Below, piece after piece: positions 1 to 5,611 of a stretch of DNA of 6,852 bases. Below the pieces are notes generated by a model, which was not told where the DNA came from, did not search any database, and saw only the letters and a list, made by a program, of their open reading frames with translations. Source of the DNA: an uncultured Acetatifactor sp. (GTDB lineage Bacteria > Bacillota > Clostridia > Lachnospirales > Lachnospiraceae); contig CAOOJO010000145.1 in assembly GCA_948496895.1 (NCBI GenBank), positions 1-6,852 on the forward strand. The letters run 5' to 3'. Numbering within the stretch: the stretch's first letter is position 1; each line of letters starts with the position of its first letter. A program made the position numbers and the translations under genes.

Positions 1-843
1 CCCCTGTGCCGGACAGTGGAGGACTGCGCAGTGGTGCTGGAGGCGATTGCCGCGCCCGGAGAGGAAGAATCAGCGGGAGATTCTGCCGGGAGGAAAATCC
101 AGGATTCTACGTATTTAAATAGAGAAGACATCGATTTTACATCTGCCCTGAAAAAGGACGTAAGGGGCATGCGCATCGGTATCCCCAGGGACTATCTCGG
201 CCAGGGGCTTGATATTCAGGTCAGGGATGCCGTTCTGGCGGCGGCAGAGCTCCTTAGGGAAAACGGAGCTGTGGTGGAGGAGTTCGACCTGAGCCTGGTG
301 GAATACGCCATCCCCACCTATTATACCATCGCGGCAGCCGAAGCCAGCTCCAACCTGGAGCGTTTCGACGGCATCAAGTACGGCTACCGGGCTTCAGGCG
401 CGGAGGAGCTGCACCAGATGTACAAAAAGACCCGCTCCGAAGGCTTCGGCCCGGAGGTGAAGCGCCGCGTCATGCTGGGCAGCTTCGTATTGAGCTCCGG
501 CTATTATGATGCCTATTACCTGAAGGCCCTGCGGGTGAAGGCCATGATAAAGAAGGCCTTTGACAGAGCCTACGCCAGATACGACTGCATCCTGGGGCCT
601 GTAGCGCCCACCACCGCGCCCAGGCTGGGTGAGAGCCTGGACGACCCGCTGAAGATGTATCTGGGGGATATCTACACCATATCCGTGAACCTGGCGGGGC
701 TGCCGGCCATCAGCGTCCCCTGCGGCGCGGACGGGAACGGCCTGCCCATCGGTCTGCAGCTGATCGGCGACTGCTTCCAGGAGAAGAAGATACTGCAGGC
801 GGCGTACAGCTACGAGCAGTTCAGAAAGGGCGTACAGGGGTGA
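1..843 (+). CDS. gatA: Glu-tRNA(Gln)/Asp-tRNA(Asn) amidotransferase subunit A, C-terminal part (5' end outside window)
   Basis: GatA is the glutaminase subunit of the GatCAB complex. It releases ammonia from glutamine, which GatB uses to amidate mischarged Glu-tRNA(Gln) or Asp-tRNA(Asn) in the cytoplasm. The reading frame is open from base 1 (P-L-C-R-T-V-E-D-C-A), so the GTG at 16 is an internal Val and not a start. 280 residues are present, against about 485 for the whole protein. The amidase Ser-cisSer-Lys triad lies upstream and cannot be checked. Visible GatA hallmarks are MRIGIPRDYLGQGLD, AAAEASSNLERFDGIKYGYR, EGFGPEVKRR, SSGYYDAYYLKA, GPVAPTTAPRLGE and NLAGLPAISVPCG followed by GLPIGLQLIG. 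Compared with B. subtilis GatA as I remember it, there is an extra acidic/polar stretch of about 12 residues between LEAIA and QDSTYL (roughly residues 19-35 of this fragment). The gene is followed after 45 bases by gatB, presumably in one operon. Identification is very secure. Confidence 0.97.
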   Translation, partial: PLCRTVEDCAVVLEAIAAPGEEESAGDSAGRKIQDSTYLNREDIDFTSALKKDVRGMRIGIPRDYLGQGLDIQVRDAVLAAAELLRENGAVVEEFDLSLVEYAIPTYYTIAAAEASSNLERFDGIKYGYRASGAEELHQMYKKTRSEGFGPEVKRRVMLGSFVLSSGYYDAYYLKALRVKAMIKKAFDRAYARYDCILGPVAPTTAPRLGESLDDPLKMYLGDIYTISVNLAGLPAISVPCGADGNGLPIGLQLIGDCFQEKKILQAAYSYEQFRKGVQG

Positions 844-874
844 GGCGCCGGGCGGACGGCTGCTGAACCGGAAG

Positions 875-881
875 AAGGAGG
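875..881 (+). promoter_or_regulatory. Ribosome binding site of gatB
   Basis: AAGGAGG lies 7 bases before the ATG at 889. It is a near-perfect Shine-Dalgarno sequence, so gatB can be initiated independently rather than only by coupling to gatA, which ends 45 bases upstream. No promoter or terminator is evident in that gap. Confidence 0.85.
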
Positions 882-888
882 GACGGCA

Positions 889-2346
889 ATGGCGAAATAT
901 TACGAAACTGTCATCGGCCTGGAGGTACATGTGGAGCTTGCCACCAGGACCAAGATGTTCTGCGGATGCTCCACGGCCTTCGGCGGGAGGCCCAATTCCC
1001 ATACCTGTCCTGTGTGCACTGGCATGCCCGGGACGCTGCCGGTATTGAACCGCAAAGTCCTGGAGCACGCGGTGGCGGTAGGGCTGGCCACCAACTGTCA
1101 GATTACAAGGTATTGCAAATTCGACCGGAAGAACTATTTTTATCCGGACAATCCCCAGAACTACCAGATATCCCAGCTCTACCTTCCCATCTGCCGGAAC
1201 GGCTATGTGGAGATCGACCTGGGGGAGGCAGGCGCGGAGGGCGCTCCCGGGGGAAAGAAGCGAATCGGCATCCATGAGATCCACATGGAGGAGGATGCCG
1301 GAAAGCTGATTCACGATGACTGGGAGGACTGCACCCTGGTGGACTACAACCGGTCCGGCGTGCCCCTGATAGAAATCGTGTCCGAGCCGGACATGCGCAG
1401 CGCCGACGAGGTCATCGCCTATCTGGAGAAGCTGCGCCTCATCATCCAGTACCTGGGGGCCAGCGACTGCAAGCTCCAGGAGGGCTCCATGCGGGCGGAC
1501 GTGAACCTGTCCGTGCGGGAGGCGGGAGCGGAAGGGTATGGCACCCGCACCGAGATGAAGAACCTGAACTCCTTCCACGCCATAGCCAGGGCCATCGAAG
1601 GGGAGCGGAACCGCCAGATAGATCTGCTGGAGGCGGGTAAGGCCGTGGTGCAGGAGACCAGGCGCTGGGACGACTTAAAGGGGACCTCCTACGCCATGCG
1701 CTCCAAGGAGGACGCCCAGGACTACCGCTACTTCCCGGATCCCGACCTGGTGCCCATAAGCATCGACGATGCCTTCCTGGAGGAAATCCGCGCCAGGCAG
1801 CCTGAGTTCCGCACGGAAAAGATGGCACGATACAAAGCGGAATACGAAATTCCAGACTACGACATTGAAATCATTACGGGGTCAAAGCATATGGCTGACA
1901 TCTTCGAAGCCACCGTGGCCCTGGGGGCCCAGCCCAAGAAGGTATCCAACTGGCTGATGGTGGAGACCCTGCGTCTGCTAAAGGAAAAAGAGCTGGATGC
2001 CGAGGACATCCGTTTCTCGCCGGAGCATCTGGCCAGGCTCATCGAGCTCGCGGAGAGCAAGGCCATCAACTCCACGGTAGCCAAGGAGGTGTTCGAGCTG
2101 ATGTTCGAGGAGGACATCGACCCGGAAGCGTATGTGGAGGAGAAGGGGCTGAAGATGGTAAGCGACACGGACGCCCTGCGCAGAGTGGTGGAGGAGGTCA
2201 TCGCGGCCAATCCGAAATCCGTGCAGGACTACCGCGGCGGCAAGGACAGGGCCATAGGCTTCCTGGTGGGCCAGACCATGAAGGCCATGAGGGGCAAGGC
2301 GGATCCCGCCAGCGTCACCCGGCTTTTGAAGGAGCTGCTGTCATAG
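889..2346 (+). CDS. gatB: Glu-tRNA(Gln)/Asp-tRNA(Asn) amidotransferase subunit B
   Basis: GatB is the tRNA-binding kinase/transamidase subunit of GatCAB. It activates the side-chain carboxylate of Glu-tRNA(Gln) or Asp-tRNA(Asn) with ATP and adds ammonia channelled from GatA. The protein is complete at 485 residues, normal for the family. The N-terminal catalytic cradle shows ETVIGLEVHVEL (6-17), KFDRKNYFYPDNPQNYQISQ (77-96), HMEEDAGK (132-139), NRSGVPLIEIVSEPD (154-168), SMRADVNLSVR (200-210), MKNLNSF (223-229) and DYRYFPDPDLVP (278-289). The C-terminal helical and YqeY-like tRNA-binding region ends with GFLVGQTMKAMRGKADP (457-473). Cys25, Cys27, Cys40 and Cys43 form a CxC-x12-CxxC cluster, the zinc-site type seen in some bacterial GatB proteins and missing in others such as S. 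aureus. The ATG at 889 follows an AAGGAGG ribosome site at 875-881 with 7 bases between. A short low-complexity insert (about 112-121, Gly/Ala/Glu) precedes KKRIGIHEIHMEE. Identification is very secure. Confidence 0.99.
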   Translation: MAKYYETVIGLEVHVELATRTKMFCGCSTAFGGRPNSHTCPVCTGMPGTLPVLNRKVLEHAVAVGLATNCQITRYCKFDRKNYFYPDNPQNYQISQLYLPICRNGYVEIDLGEAGAEGAPGGKKRIGIHEIHMEEDAGKLIHDDWEDCTLVDYNRSGVPLIEIVSEPDMRSADEVIAYLEKLRLIIQYLGASDCKLQEGSMRADVNLSVREAGAEGYGTRTEMKNLNSFHAIARAIEGERNRQIDLLEAGKAVVQETRRWDDLKGTSYAMRSKEDAQDYRYFPDPDLVPISIDDAFLEEIRARQPEFRTEKMARYKAEYEIPDYDIEIITGSKHMADIFEATVALGAQPKKVSNWLMVETLRLLKEKELDAEDIRFSPEHLARLIELAESKAINSTVAKEVFELMFEEDIDPEAYVEEKGLKMVSDTDALRRVVEEVIAANPKSVQDYRGGKDRAIGFLVGQTMKAMRGKADPASVTRLLKELLS

Positions 2347-2369
2347 AAGGCAGCATAGAGCTTGACAGG

Positions 2370-2403
2370 AAAAAGGACAGCCGGTCTTTACGACGGCTGT
2401 CCT
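2370..2403 (-). terminator. Intrinsic terminator of the minus-strand membrane protein gene, possibly bidirectional with gatB
   Basis: A perfect 10-bp stem pairs AGGACAGCCG (2374-2383) with CGGCTGTCCT (2394-2403) around a 10-base loop. Read on the minus strand, the stem starts 7 bases after the stop codon of the membrane protein gene and ends in a run of five T (complement of A2370-A2374, partly within the stem), which is the classic intrinsic layout. On the plus strand the stem lies 27 bases after the gatB stop, but the sequence following it (GATTTATCTACTTT) is only a weak U-tract. Termination of gatB there is therefore possible but less certain. Confidence 0.85.
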
Positions 2404-2410
2404 GATTTAT

Positions 2411-3163
2411 CTACTTTAGAAGGAAATCCACATACTTCGAAACCGTCTCCAGATGGGGGCTGGTGGCGGGCACTGCCAGGATGCCTTCCCCGCTGAGGAA
2501 AATGTAGGTCTCATTCAGGGCCTTTGCCTCTCCCAGGCAGATGCCCACGGGCACGGGCTGCTCCATGGCTTCCGGCTTTCTGGGATCCGGACGTTCCGGC
2601 AGGTCCGCGGTGTCATAATCCGGATCCATCTGGGCCTCGCTGACAGCGTCCGCCACAGCCTGATCCATGTAGAAGAAATAGGGTTCATATGCCTCCAGCT
2701 GTTCGGCCGTGAGCACCTCCCTGAGGTCGTAGAAGGTTTCGCTGTAGGCGTACTGTCCTATGACGACCTCGTCCGACAGGAAGGCATCGATTTCCCCCGC
2801 CGCCACCAGCACCATCACCTTCTGGATGGAGGCGGCGGTGTTCTGGTCCGTGGAGCTGTAATCTATCTGCATGCTGGAATCGGCCATGATATCGAATTCC
2901 TCTGTGTCGATGCCCGCGTATTCGGCGAAGGACGCCAGATACTCCTCCCCGGTGCCGATGTCGAAGGCATTGACCAGGGAGACGGAGAACGCCATTTCCT
3001 TACTGGTGACTATATTGTAGATCATGGAGCCGGCGAAGCCGACGATTGCCACCGCGGCCACCACATGCCATTTATAGTAGTCGAGGAAATATCGGAACTT
3101 CTGTTTCGGGGTACCGTGCTTCAGCGCTTCCCGCTCTTCTCTGAATTCATCCATTACCGGCAT
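2411..3163 (-). CDS. Membrane-anchored protein with an extracytoplasmic domain, possibly substrate-binding-protein-like
   Basis: I do not recognise a named family. With the start at 3163 the protein has 250 residues. It has a charged cytoplasmic N-terminus (MDEFREEREALKHGTPKQKFRYFLDYYK), one transmembrane helix at about 33-52 (HVVAAVAIVGFAGSMIYNIV) and an acidic outside domain of about 195 residues with no lipobox. Parts of the outside domain, KVMVLVAAGEIDAFLSDE (115-132), FYDLREVL, PVGICLG (205-211) and the final SPHLETVSKYVDFLL, resemble pieces of extracellular solute-binding proteins (the 'aGeiDaf..d' and 'fi.fL' segments). This is a weak structural inference and not an assignment. The reading frame also has an ATG at 3196, giving 261 residues. 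I prefer 3163 because AAAGGTGG lies 7 bases upstream of it and because the conserved-looking part begins at MDEF. The gene is convergent with gatB and divergent from the small membrane protein gene at 3404. It has its own promoter and terminator, so it is probably monocistronic. Confidence 0.88.
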   Translation of the reverse strand: MPVMDEFREEREALKHGTPKQKFRYFLDYYKWHVVAAVAIVGFAGSMIYNIVTSKEMAFSVSLVNAFDIGTGEEYLASFAEYAGIDTEEFDIMADSSMQIDYSSTDQNTAASIQKVMVLVAAGEIDAFLSDEVVIGQYAYSETFYDLREVLTAEQLEAYEPYFFYMDQAVADAVSEAQMDPDYDTADLPERPDPRKPEAMEQPVPVGICLGEAKALNETYIFLSGEGILAVPATSPHLETVSKYVDFLLK

Positions 3164-3170
3164 GGCTTGT

Positions 3171-3178
3171 CCACCTTT
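3171..3178 (-). promoter_or_regulatory. Ribosome binding site that favours the start at 3163
   Basis: On the minus strand AAAGGTGG ends 7 bases before the ATG at 3163. The alternative upstream ATG at 3196 has an AGGCGG only 4 bases away, a poorer spacing. This is why the shorter protein is chosen, but the longer one is not excluded. Confidence 0.6.
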
Positions 3179-3221
3179 CCTGTTTGCAGGCGTCATCCCG
3201 CCGCCTGTATTTACCCTTCAA

Positions 3222-3251
3222 ATCATAATACTTTCCATGCGGGATTGTCAA
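3222..3251 (-). promoter_or_regulatory. Sigma-A-type promoter of the membrane-anchored protein gene
   Basis: On the minus strand there is a perfect TTGACA -35 box (3251-3246), an 18-base spacer and TATGAT as -10 (3227-3222). An overlapping TATTAT would give a 15-base spacer. Transcription would begin near 3215, leaving a leader of about 50 nt before the ATG at 3163, or about 20 nt before the alternative ATG at 3196. Confidence 0.75.
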
Positions 3252-3274
3252 TGCATCTATTGTTACAAGATTCT

Positions 3275-3291
3275 AAAAAAAGGATAAAAAA
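3275..3291. other. Two A-tracts in helical phase between divergent promoters
   Basis: A runs of 7 (3275-3281) and 6 (3286-3291) start 11 bases apart, about one DNA turn, so the segment is expected to be intrinsically bent. It lies between the two divergent promoters: its near edge is about 23 bases upstream of the minus-strand -35 box and about 32 bases upstream of the plus-strand -35 box. A role as an UP-element or a general architectural site is inference. Confidence 0.45.
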
Positions 3292-3323
3292 GCGACGGGA
3301 TGAAAAACTGCCGTGAAACTGTC

Positions 3324-3352
3324 TTGCAAGTTGGCGGAAGATAGTTTATTAT
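3324..3352 (+). promoter_or_regulatory. Sigma-A-type promoter of the small two-helix membrane protein gene
   Basis: TTGCAA (3324-3329), a 17-base spacer and TATTAT (3347-3352). An overlapping TATGAT at 3350-3355 would need a 20-base spacer and is less likely. Transcription would begin near 3359, giving a leader of about 45 nt that carries the AAGGAAGG ribosome site (3386-3393), 10 bases before the ATG at 3404. Confidence 0.65.
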
Positions 3353-3403
3353 GATAAATAGGAATTGGCACCAAAAATCAAGACAAAGGAAGGATAATGA
3401 AAA

Positions 3404-3913
3404 ATGAGTGACGCTTATGTGGAATGTTTGGTAAAGGCGAAGCCCTCCGTATTGGGCAAGATAGGCGGTTTCGTGCTGACCGCGCTGACGGTGATCTGCG
3501 TGCTGGCCATATTCGTGCTGCCGCCCCTGATGCTGTTCGCCTTCATCGGCGCGATCCTGTTCGGGGTGGGGGCCTATTTCGTGAAGATGTTCACGGATCT
3601 GGAGTATGAGTACCTCTACCTGGACAAGGAGCTGGTGGTGGACAAGATCATGAATAAGTCCAGGCGCAAGAGGGTGGCCACGTACCAGCTGGACAGGATA
3701 GAGATTCTGGCGCCCATCAAGAGCTACCACCTGGACAATTTCAGGAACCGCAACGTGAACAAGCAGAAGGACTACAGCATCGGCGAGGAGCTGCAGCCGG
3801 ACAAGCGCTACCTGATGTTCTACGAGGGCGGGGAGAAGATCACGCTCAGCCCTTCCGAGGAGATGATCAAGCTCATGAAAAATGTGGCCCCCAGGAAAGT
3901 TTTTTCCGATTAA
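3404..3913 (+). CDS. Small two-helix membrane protein, probably the DUF6106-type family of Lachnospiraceae
   Basis: This is a protein of 169 residues with unknown function. A short N-terminus (MSDAYVECLVKAKPS) precedes two hydrophobic helices at about 20-39 and 42-60, joined by a Pro-Pro turn (LPPLML). A soluble C-terminal domain of about 105 residues follows. That domain starts DLEYEYLYLDKELVVDKI and contains a basic patch KSRRKRV (85-91), IEILAPIKSYHLDNF (99-113), KRYLMFYEGGEKITLSPSEEM and a terminal APRKVFSD. From memory, the EYEYLY-VDKI-RRK-LAPIKSY-APRKVFS pattern matches a conserved domain of unknown function common in Lachnospiraceae (I believe DUF6106). This should be checked. The alternating strand-like pattern with a basic patch could suit a PH-like fold on the inner membrane face, but that is speculation. 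The start is supported by AAGGAAGG (3386-3393). The next gene, guaB, has its own promoter beginning 6 bases after this stop, with no terminator between, so read-through into guaB is possible. Confidence 0.9.
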   Translation: MSDAYVECLVKAKPSVLGKIGGFVLTALTVICVLAIFVLPPLMLFAFIGAILFGVGAYFVKMFTDLEYEYLYLDKELVVDKIMNKSRRKRVATYQLDRIEILAPIKSYHLDNFRNRNVNKQKDYSIGEELQPDKRYLMFYEGGEKITLSPSEEMIKLMKNVAPRKVFSD

Positions 3914-3918
3914 GCTTA

Positions 3919-3947
3919 TTGACAGCAGAGGAAAATTTTGGTAAACT
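3919..3947 (+). promoter_or_regulatory. Promoter of guaB
   Basis: A perfect TTGACA (3919-3924), a 17-base spacer and TAAACT (3942-3947) preceded by TG at 3939-3940, giving an extended -10 element. The predicted transcription start is near 3954, which leaves an unusually long leader of about 170 nt before guaB. The -35 box begins only 6 bases after the stop codon of the preceding gene. Confidence 0.7.
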
Positions 3948-3986
3948 CAGAGGAATTACAGTTCAGGGAGCTGGAGACAGTCTCAA

Positions 3987-4103
3987 GTTATACTGCATAA
4001 CGCTGAACACTGCCTAATGTAATCATGCGATGAAACCAGTCAGCGTTATGCAGTCTGGTTTCACGGCAAGTGAAATCGTTAAGCAGTATACATTACAGTA
4101 GGC
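3987..4103 (+). promoter_or_regulatory. Structured guaB leader with competing helices (candidate cis-regulatory RNA)
   Basis: Inside the leader I find five complementary pairs. A:A' is 3992-4006 with 4040-4054, 15 bp perfect. A:A'' is 3989-4002 with 4077-4090, 13 of 14. B:B' is 4031-4039 with 4055-4063, 9 bp perfect. D:D' is 4012-4023 with 4092-4103, 11 of 12. A small hairpin pairs 4059-4064 with 4070-4075, 6 bp perfect around a 5-base loop. A:A' and A:A'' compete for the same strand. B:B' places A' in its loop and fits inside A:A''. D:D' crosses A, giving pseudoknot topology. No U-tract follows any helix, so this is not a simple intrinsic terminator. The last strand ends 11 bases before the guaB ribosome site, so control of translation is conceivable. 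It matches no riboswitch class that I recognise. The pairings are seen directly; any regulatory role is inference. Confidence 0.5.
3989..4090. repeat. Triplicated 11-14 base motif in inverted and direct orientation, TA-flanked
   Basis: The motif CGTTATGCAGT occurs at 4044-4054, as a near copy CGTTAAGCAGT at 4077-4087, and inverted as ACTGCATAACG at 3992-4002. The outermost copies form a terminal inverted repeat (TACTGCATAACG at 3991-4002 against CGTTAAGCAGTA at 4077-4088) with TA on both outer sides. This 98-bp arrangement would also fit a degenerate MITE-like element with a TA target duplication. The TA flanks are themselves complementary, so they are weak evidence of insertion. Whether other copies exist in the genome is unknown. 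Confidence 0.55.
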
Positions 4104-4114
4104 GGCGATTGAAC

Positions 4115-4120
4115 AGGAGG
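4115..4120 (+). promoter_or_regulatory. Ribosome binding site of guaB
   Basis: AGGAGG lies 5 bases before the ATG at 4126. It is a strong site and fixes the start. I see no obvious anti-Shine-Dalgarno (CCTCC-like) strand in the leader, so direct sequestration is not evident. Confidence 0.85.
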
Positions 4121-4125
4121 AGAGT

Positions 4126-5580
4126 ATGGGACAGATTATCGGTGAGGGCATAACCTTTGACGACGTGCTGTTAGTACCTGCGTACTCGCAGGTGGTACCG
4201 AATCAGGTAGAGCTGGACACATGGCTGACGAAGAGAATCAAACTGAACATTCCGATGATGAGCGCAGGGATGGACACGGTGACAGAGCACCGCATGGCCA
4301 TAGCCATGGCCAGACAGGGCGGCATCGGCATCATCCACAAGAACATGTCCATCGAGGCCCAGGCCGAAGAGGTGGACAAGGTCAAGCGTTCTGAGAACGG
4401 CGTCATCACGGATCCGTTCTCCCTGACTCCTGAACATACGCTGGGAGACGCGGACGCCCTGATGGCAAAATTCCGCATTTCCGGCGTACCCGTCACAGAG
4501 GGGCGGAAACTGGTGGGCATCATCACCAACCGCGACCTGAAATTCGAGACAGACTTCACCAAGAAAATCAAAGAATCCATGACCAGCGAAGGGCTGATTA
4601 CCGCCCATGAGGACATCACGCTGGAGGAGGCGAAGCGGATTCTGGCTCATGCCAGGAAGGAAAAGCTTCCCATCGTGGACAAGGACTTCAATCTGAAGGG
4701 ACTCATCACCATCAAAGACATCGAAAAAGCCATCAAATACCCGCTGGCGGCAAAGGACGCCCAGGGGAGGCTATTGTGCGGCGCGGGCGTAGGGATAACG
4801 GCTAACGTGCTGGAGCGGGTGGCCGCTCTGGTGGACGCCAAGGTGGACGTCATCGTGCTGGACAGCGCCCACGGACATTCCGCCAATGTGCTGAACTGCC
4901 TGAGGATGATCAAGGAGAAATATCCGGAGCTTCAGGTCATCGCGGGAAATGTGGCCACAAGCGAGGCCGCGAAGGATCTGATTGAGAACGGCGCGGATGC
5001 GGTGAAGGTGGGCATCGGCCCCGGCTCCATCTGTACCACCAGGGTCGTAGCCGGAATCGGCGTGCCCCAGATCACGGCAATCATGAACTGCTATGAGGTG
5101 GCGAAGCAGTACGGCGTGCCGATCATCGCCGACGGCGGCATCAAGTATTCCGGGGACATCACAAAGGCCATCGCCGCAGGCGGCAGCGTGTGCATGATGG
5201 GCAGCATGTTCGCGGGCTGCGAGGAGAGCCCCGGGGACTATGAGCTGTTCCAGGGCAGGAAGTACAAGGTCTACCGCGGCATGGGCTCCATCGCCGCTAT
5301 GGAGAATGGCAGCAAGGACAGGTATTTCCAGGAGAACGCCAAGAAGCTGGTGCCCGAGGGCGTGGAGGGCCGGGTGGCTTACAAGGGCGATGTGGAGGAT
5401 ACCGTGTTCCAGCTGCTGGGAGGCCTGCGGTCCGGCATGGGCTACTGCGGGGCCCACAATATCCCGGAGCTCCAGGAGAACGGCAGGTTCGTGAAGATAT
5501 CCGCCGCTTCCCTGAAGGAGAGCCATCCCCACGATATCCATATCACCAAGGAAGCGCCGAACTACAGCGTGGATCAGTAG
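4126..5580 (+). CDS. guaB: Inosine-5'-monophosphate dehydrogenase
   Basis: GuaB oxidises IMP to XMP with NAD+, the rate-limiting step of guanine nucleotide synthesis in the cytoplasm, and normally works as a tetramer. The protein is complete at 484 residues, typical of the bacterial enzyme. The first part of the barrel has TFDDVLLVPAYS (10-21) and NIPMMSAGMDTVTEHRMAIAMARQGGIGIIHKN. A pair of CBS domains interrupts it at about 93-207 (GVPVTEGRKLVGIITNRDLKF and LPIVDKDFNLKGLITIKDIEKA). The barrel then resumes with VIVLDSAHGHS (243-252), the active-site loop GIGPGSICTTR with catalytic Cys303, IADGGIKYSGD (335-344, Asp338 for the IMP ribose), the flap-proximal YRGMGS (383-388) and the mobile flap SKDRYFQ, whose Arg399-Tyr400 are the water-activating pair. 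All key residues are present. It has its own extended -10 promoter and a long structured leader. Downstream it converges on the amidohydrolase gene. The identification is secure. Confidence 0.99.
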   Translation: MGQIIGEGITFDDVLLVPAYSQVVPNQVELDTWLTKRIKLNIPMMSAGMDTVTEHRMAIAMARQGGIGIIHKNMSIEAQAEEVDKVKRSENGVITDPFSLTPEHTLGDADALMAKFRISGVPVTEGRKLVGIITNRDLKFETDFTKKIKESMTSEGLITAHEDITLEEAKRILAHARKEKLPIVDKDFNLKGLITIKDIEKAIKYPLAAKDAQGRLLCGAGVGITANVLERVAALVDAKVDVIVLDSAHGHSANVLNCLRMIKEKYPELQVIAGNVATSEAAKDLIENGADAVKVGIGPGSICTTRVVAGIGVPQITAIMNCYEVAKQYGVPIIADGGIKYSGDITKAIAAGGSVCMMGSMFAGCEESPGDYELFQGRKYKVYRGMGSIAAMENGSKDRYFQENAKKLVPEGVEGRVAYKGDVEDTVFQLLGGLRSGMGYCGAHNIPELQENGRFVKISAASLKESHPHDIHITKEAPNYSVDQ

Positions 5581-5611
5581 GAATTGGGAAATAGAGATAG
5601 CATGAGATTAC

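Noticed and set aside
394..1578. Long minus-strand open frame of 394 codons opposite gatA and gatB
   Set aside because: It lies antisense to two certain genes, its composition is typical of a shadow of GC-rich coding sequence, and no ribosome site or recognisable domain is seen.
2453..3316. Plus-strand open frame of 287 codons opposite the membrane-anchored protein gene
   Set aside because: The minus-strand gene has a promoter, ribosome site, transmembrane helix and terminator. The plus-strand frame has none of these and reads as low-quality antisense sequence.
3397..3411. Tiny upstream reading frame ATG-AAA-AAT-GAG-TGA overlapping the start at 3404
   Set aside because: It has four codons and only 3 bases to the Shine-Dalgarno sequence, whereas the ATG at 3404 is 10 bases away. 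It is most likely a chance occurrence.
3992..4054. A:A' hairpin as an intrinsic terminator or attenuator in front of guaB
   Set aside because: The stem is strong but is followed by CTGGTTTCACGG, with no U-tract, and the loop is 33 bases long.
3995..4084. Integron attC-like site (GTTAAGC at 4078-4084 matches the GTTRRRY core)
   Set aside because: The partner GCATAAC (3995-4001) does not fit RYYYAAC, the pairing extends beyond the core on both sides, and no integrase or gene cassette is present.
4071..4085. CcpA cre-like sequence TGAAATCGTTAAGCA
   Set aside because: The left half fits, but the final CA is displaced by one base relative to the consensus, and the bases are already explained as part of the leader repeats.
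3954..4125. Known purine-type or other riboswitch in the guaB leader
   Set aside because: The position is suggestive, but I cannot find the conserved three-way-junction core of purine riboswitches or the conserved blocks of the ykkC-type PRPP/ppGpp motifs. I therefore describe the structure without naming a class.
4771..5541. Long minus-strand open frame opposite guaB
   Set aside because: It is a His/Ala/Leu-rich shadow of the conserved guaB codons with no family resemblance.
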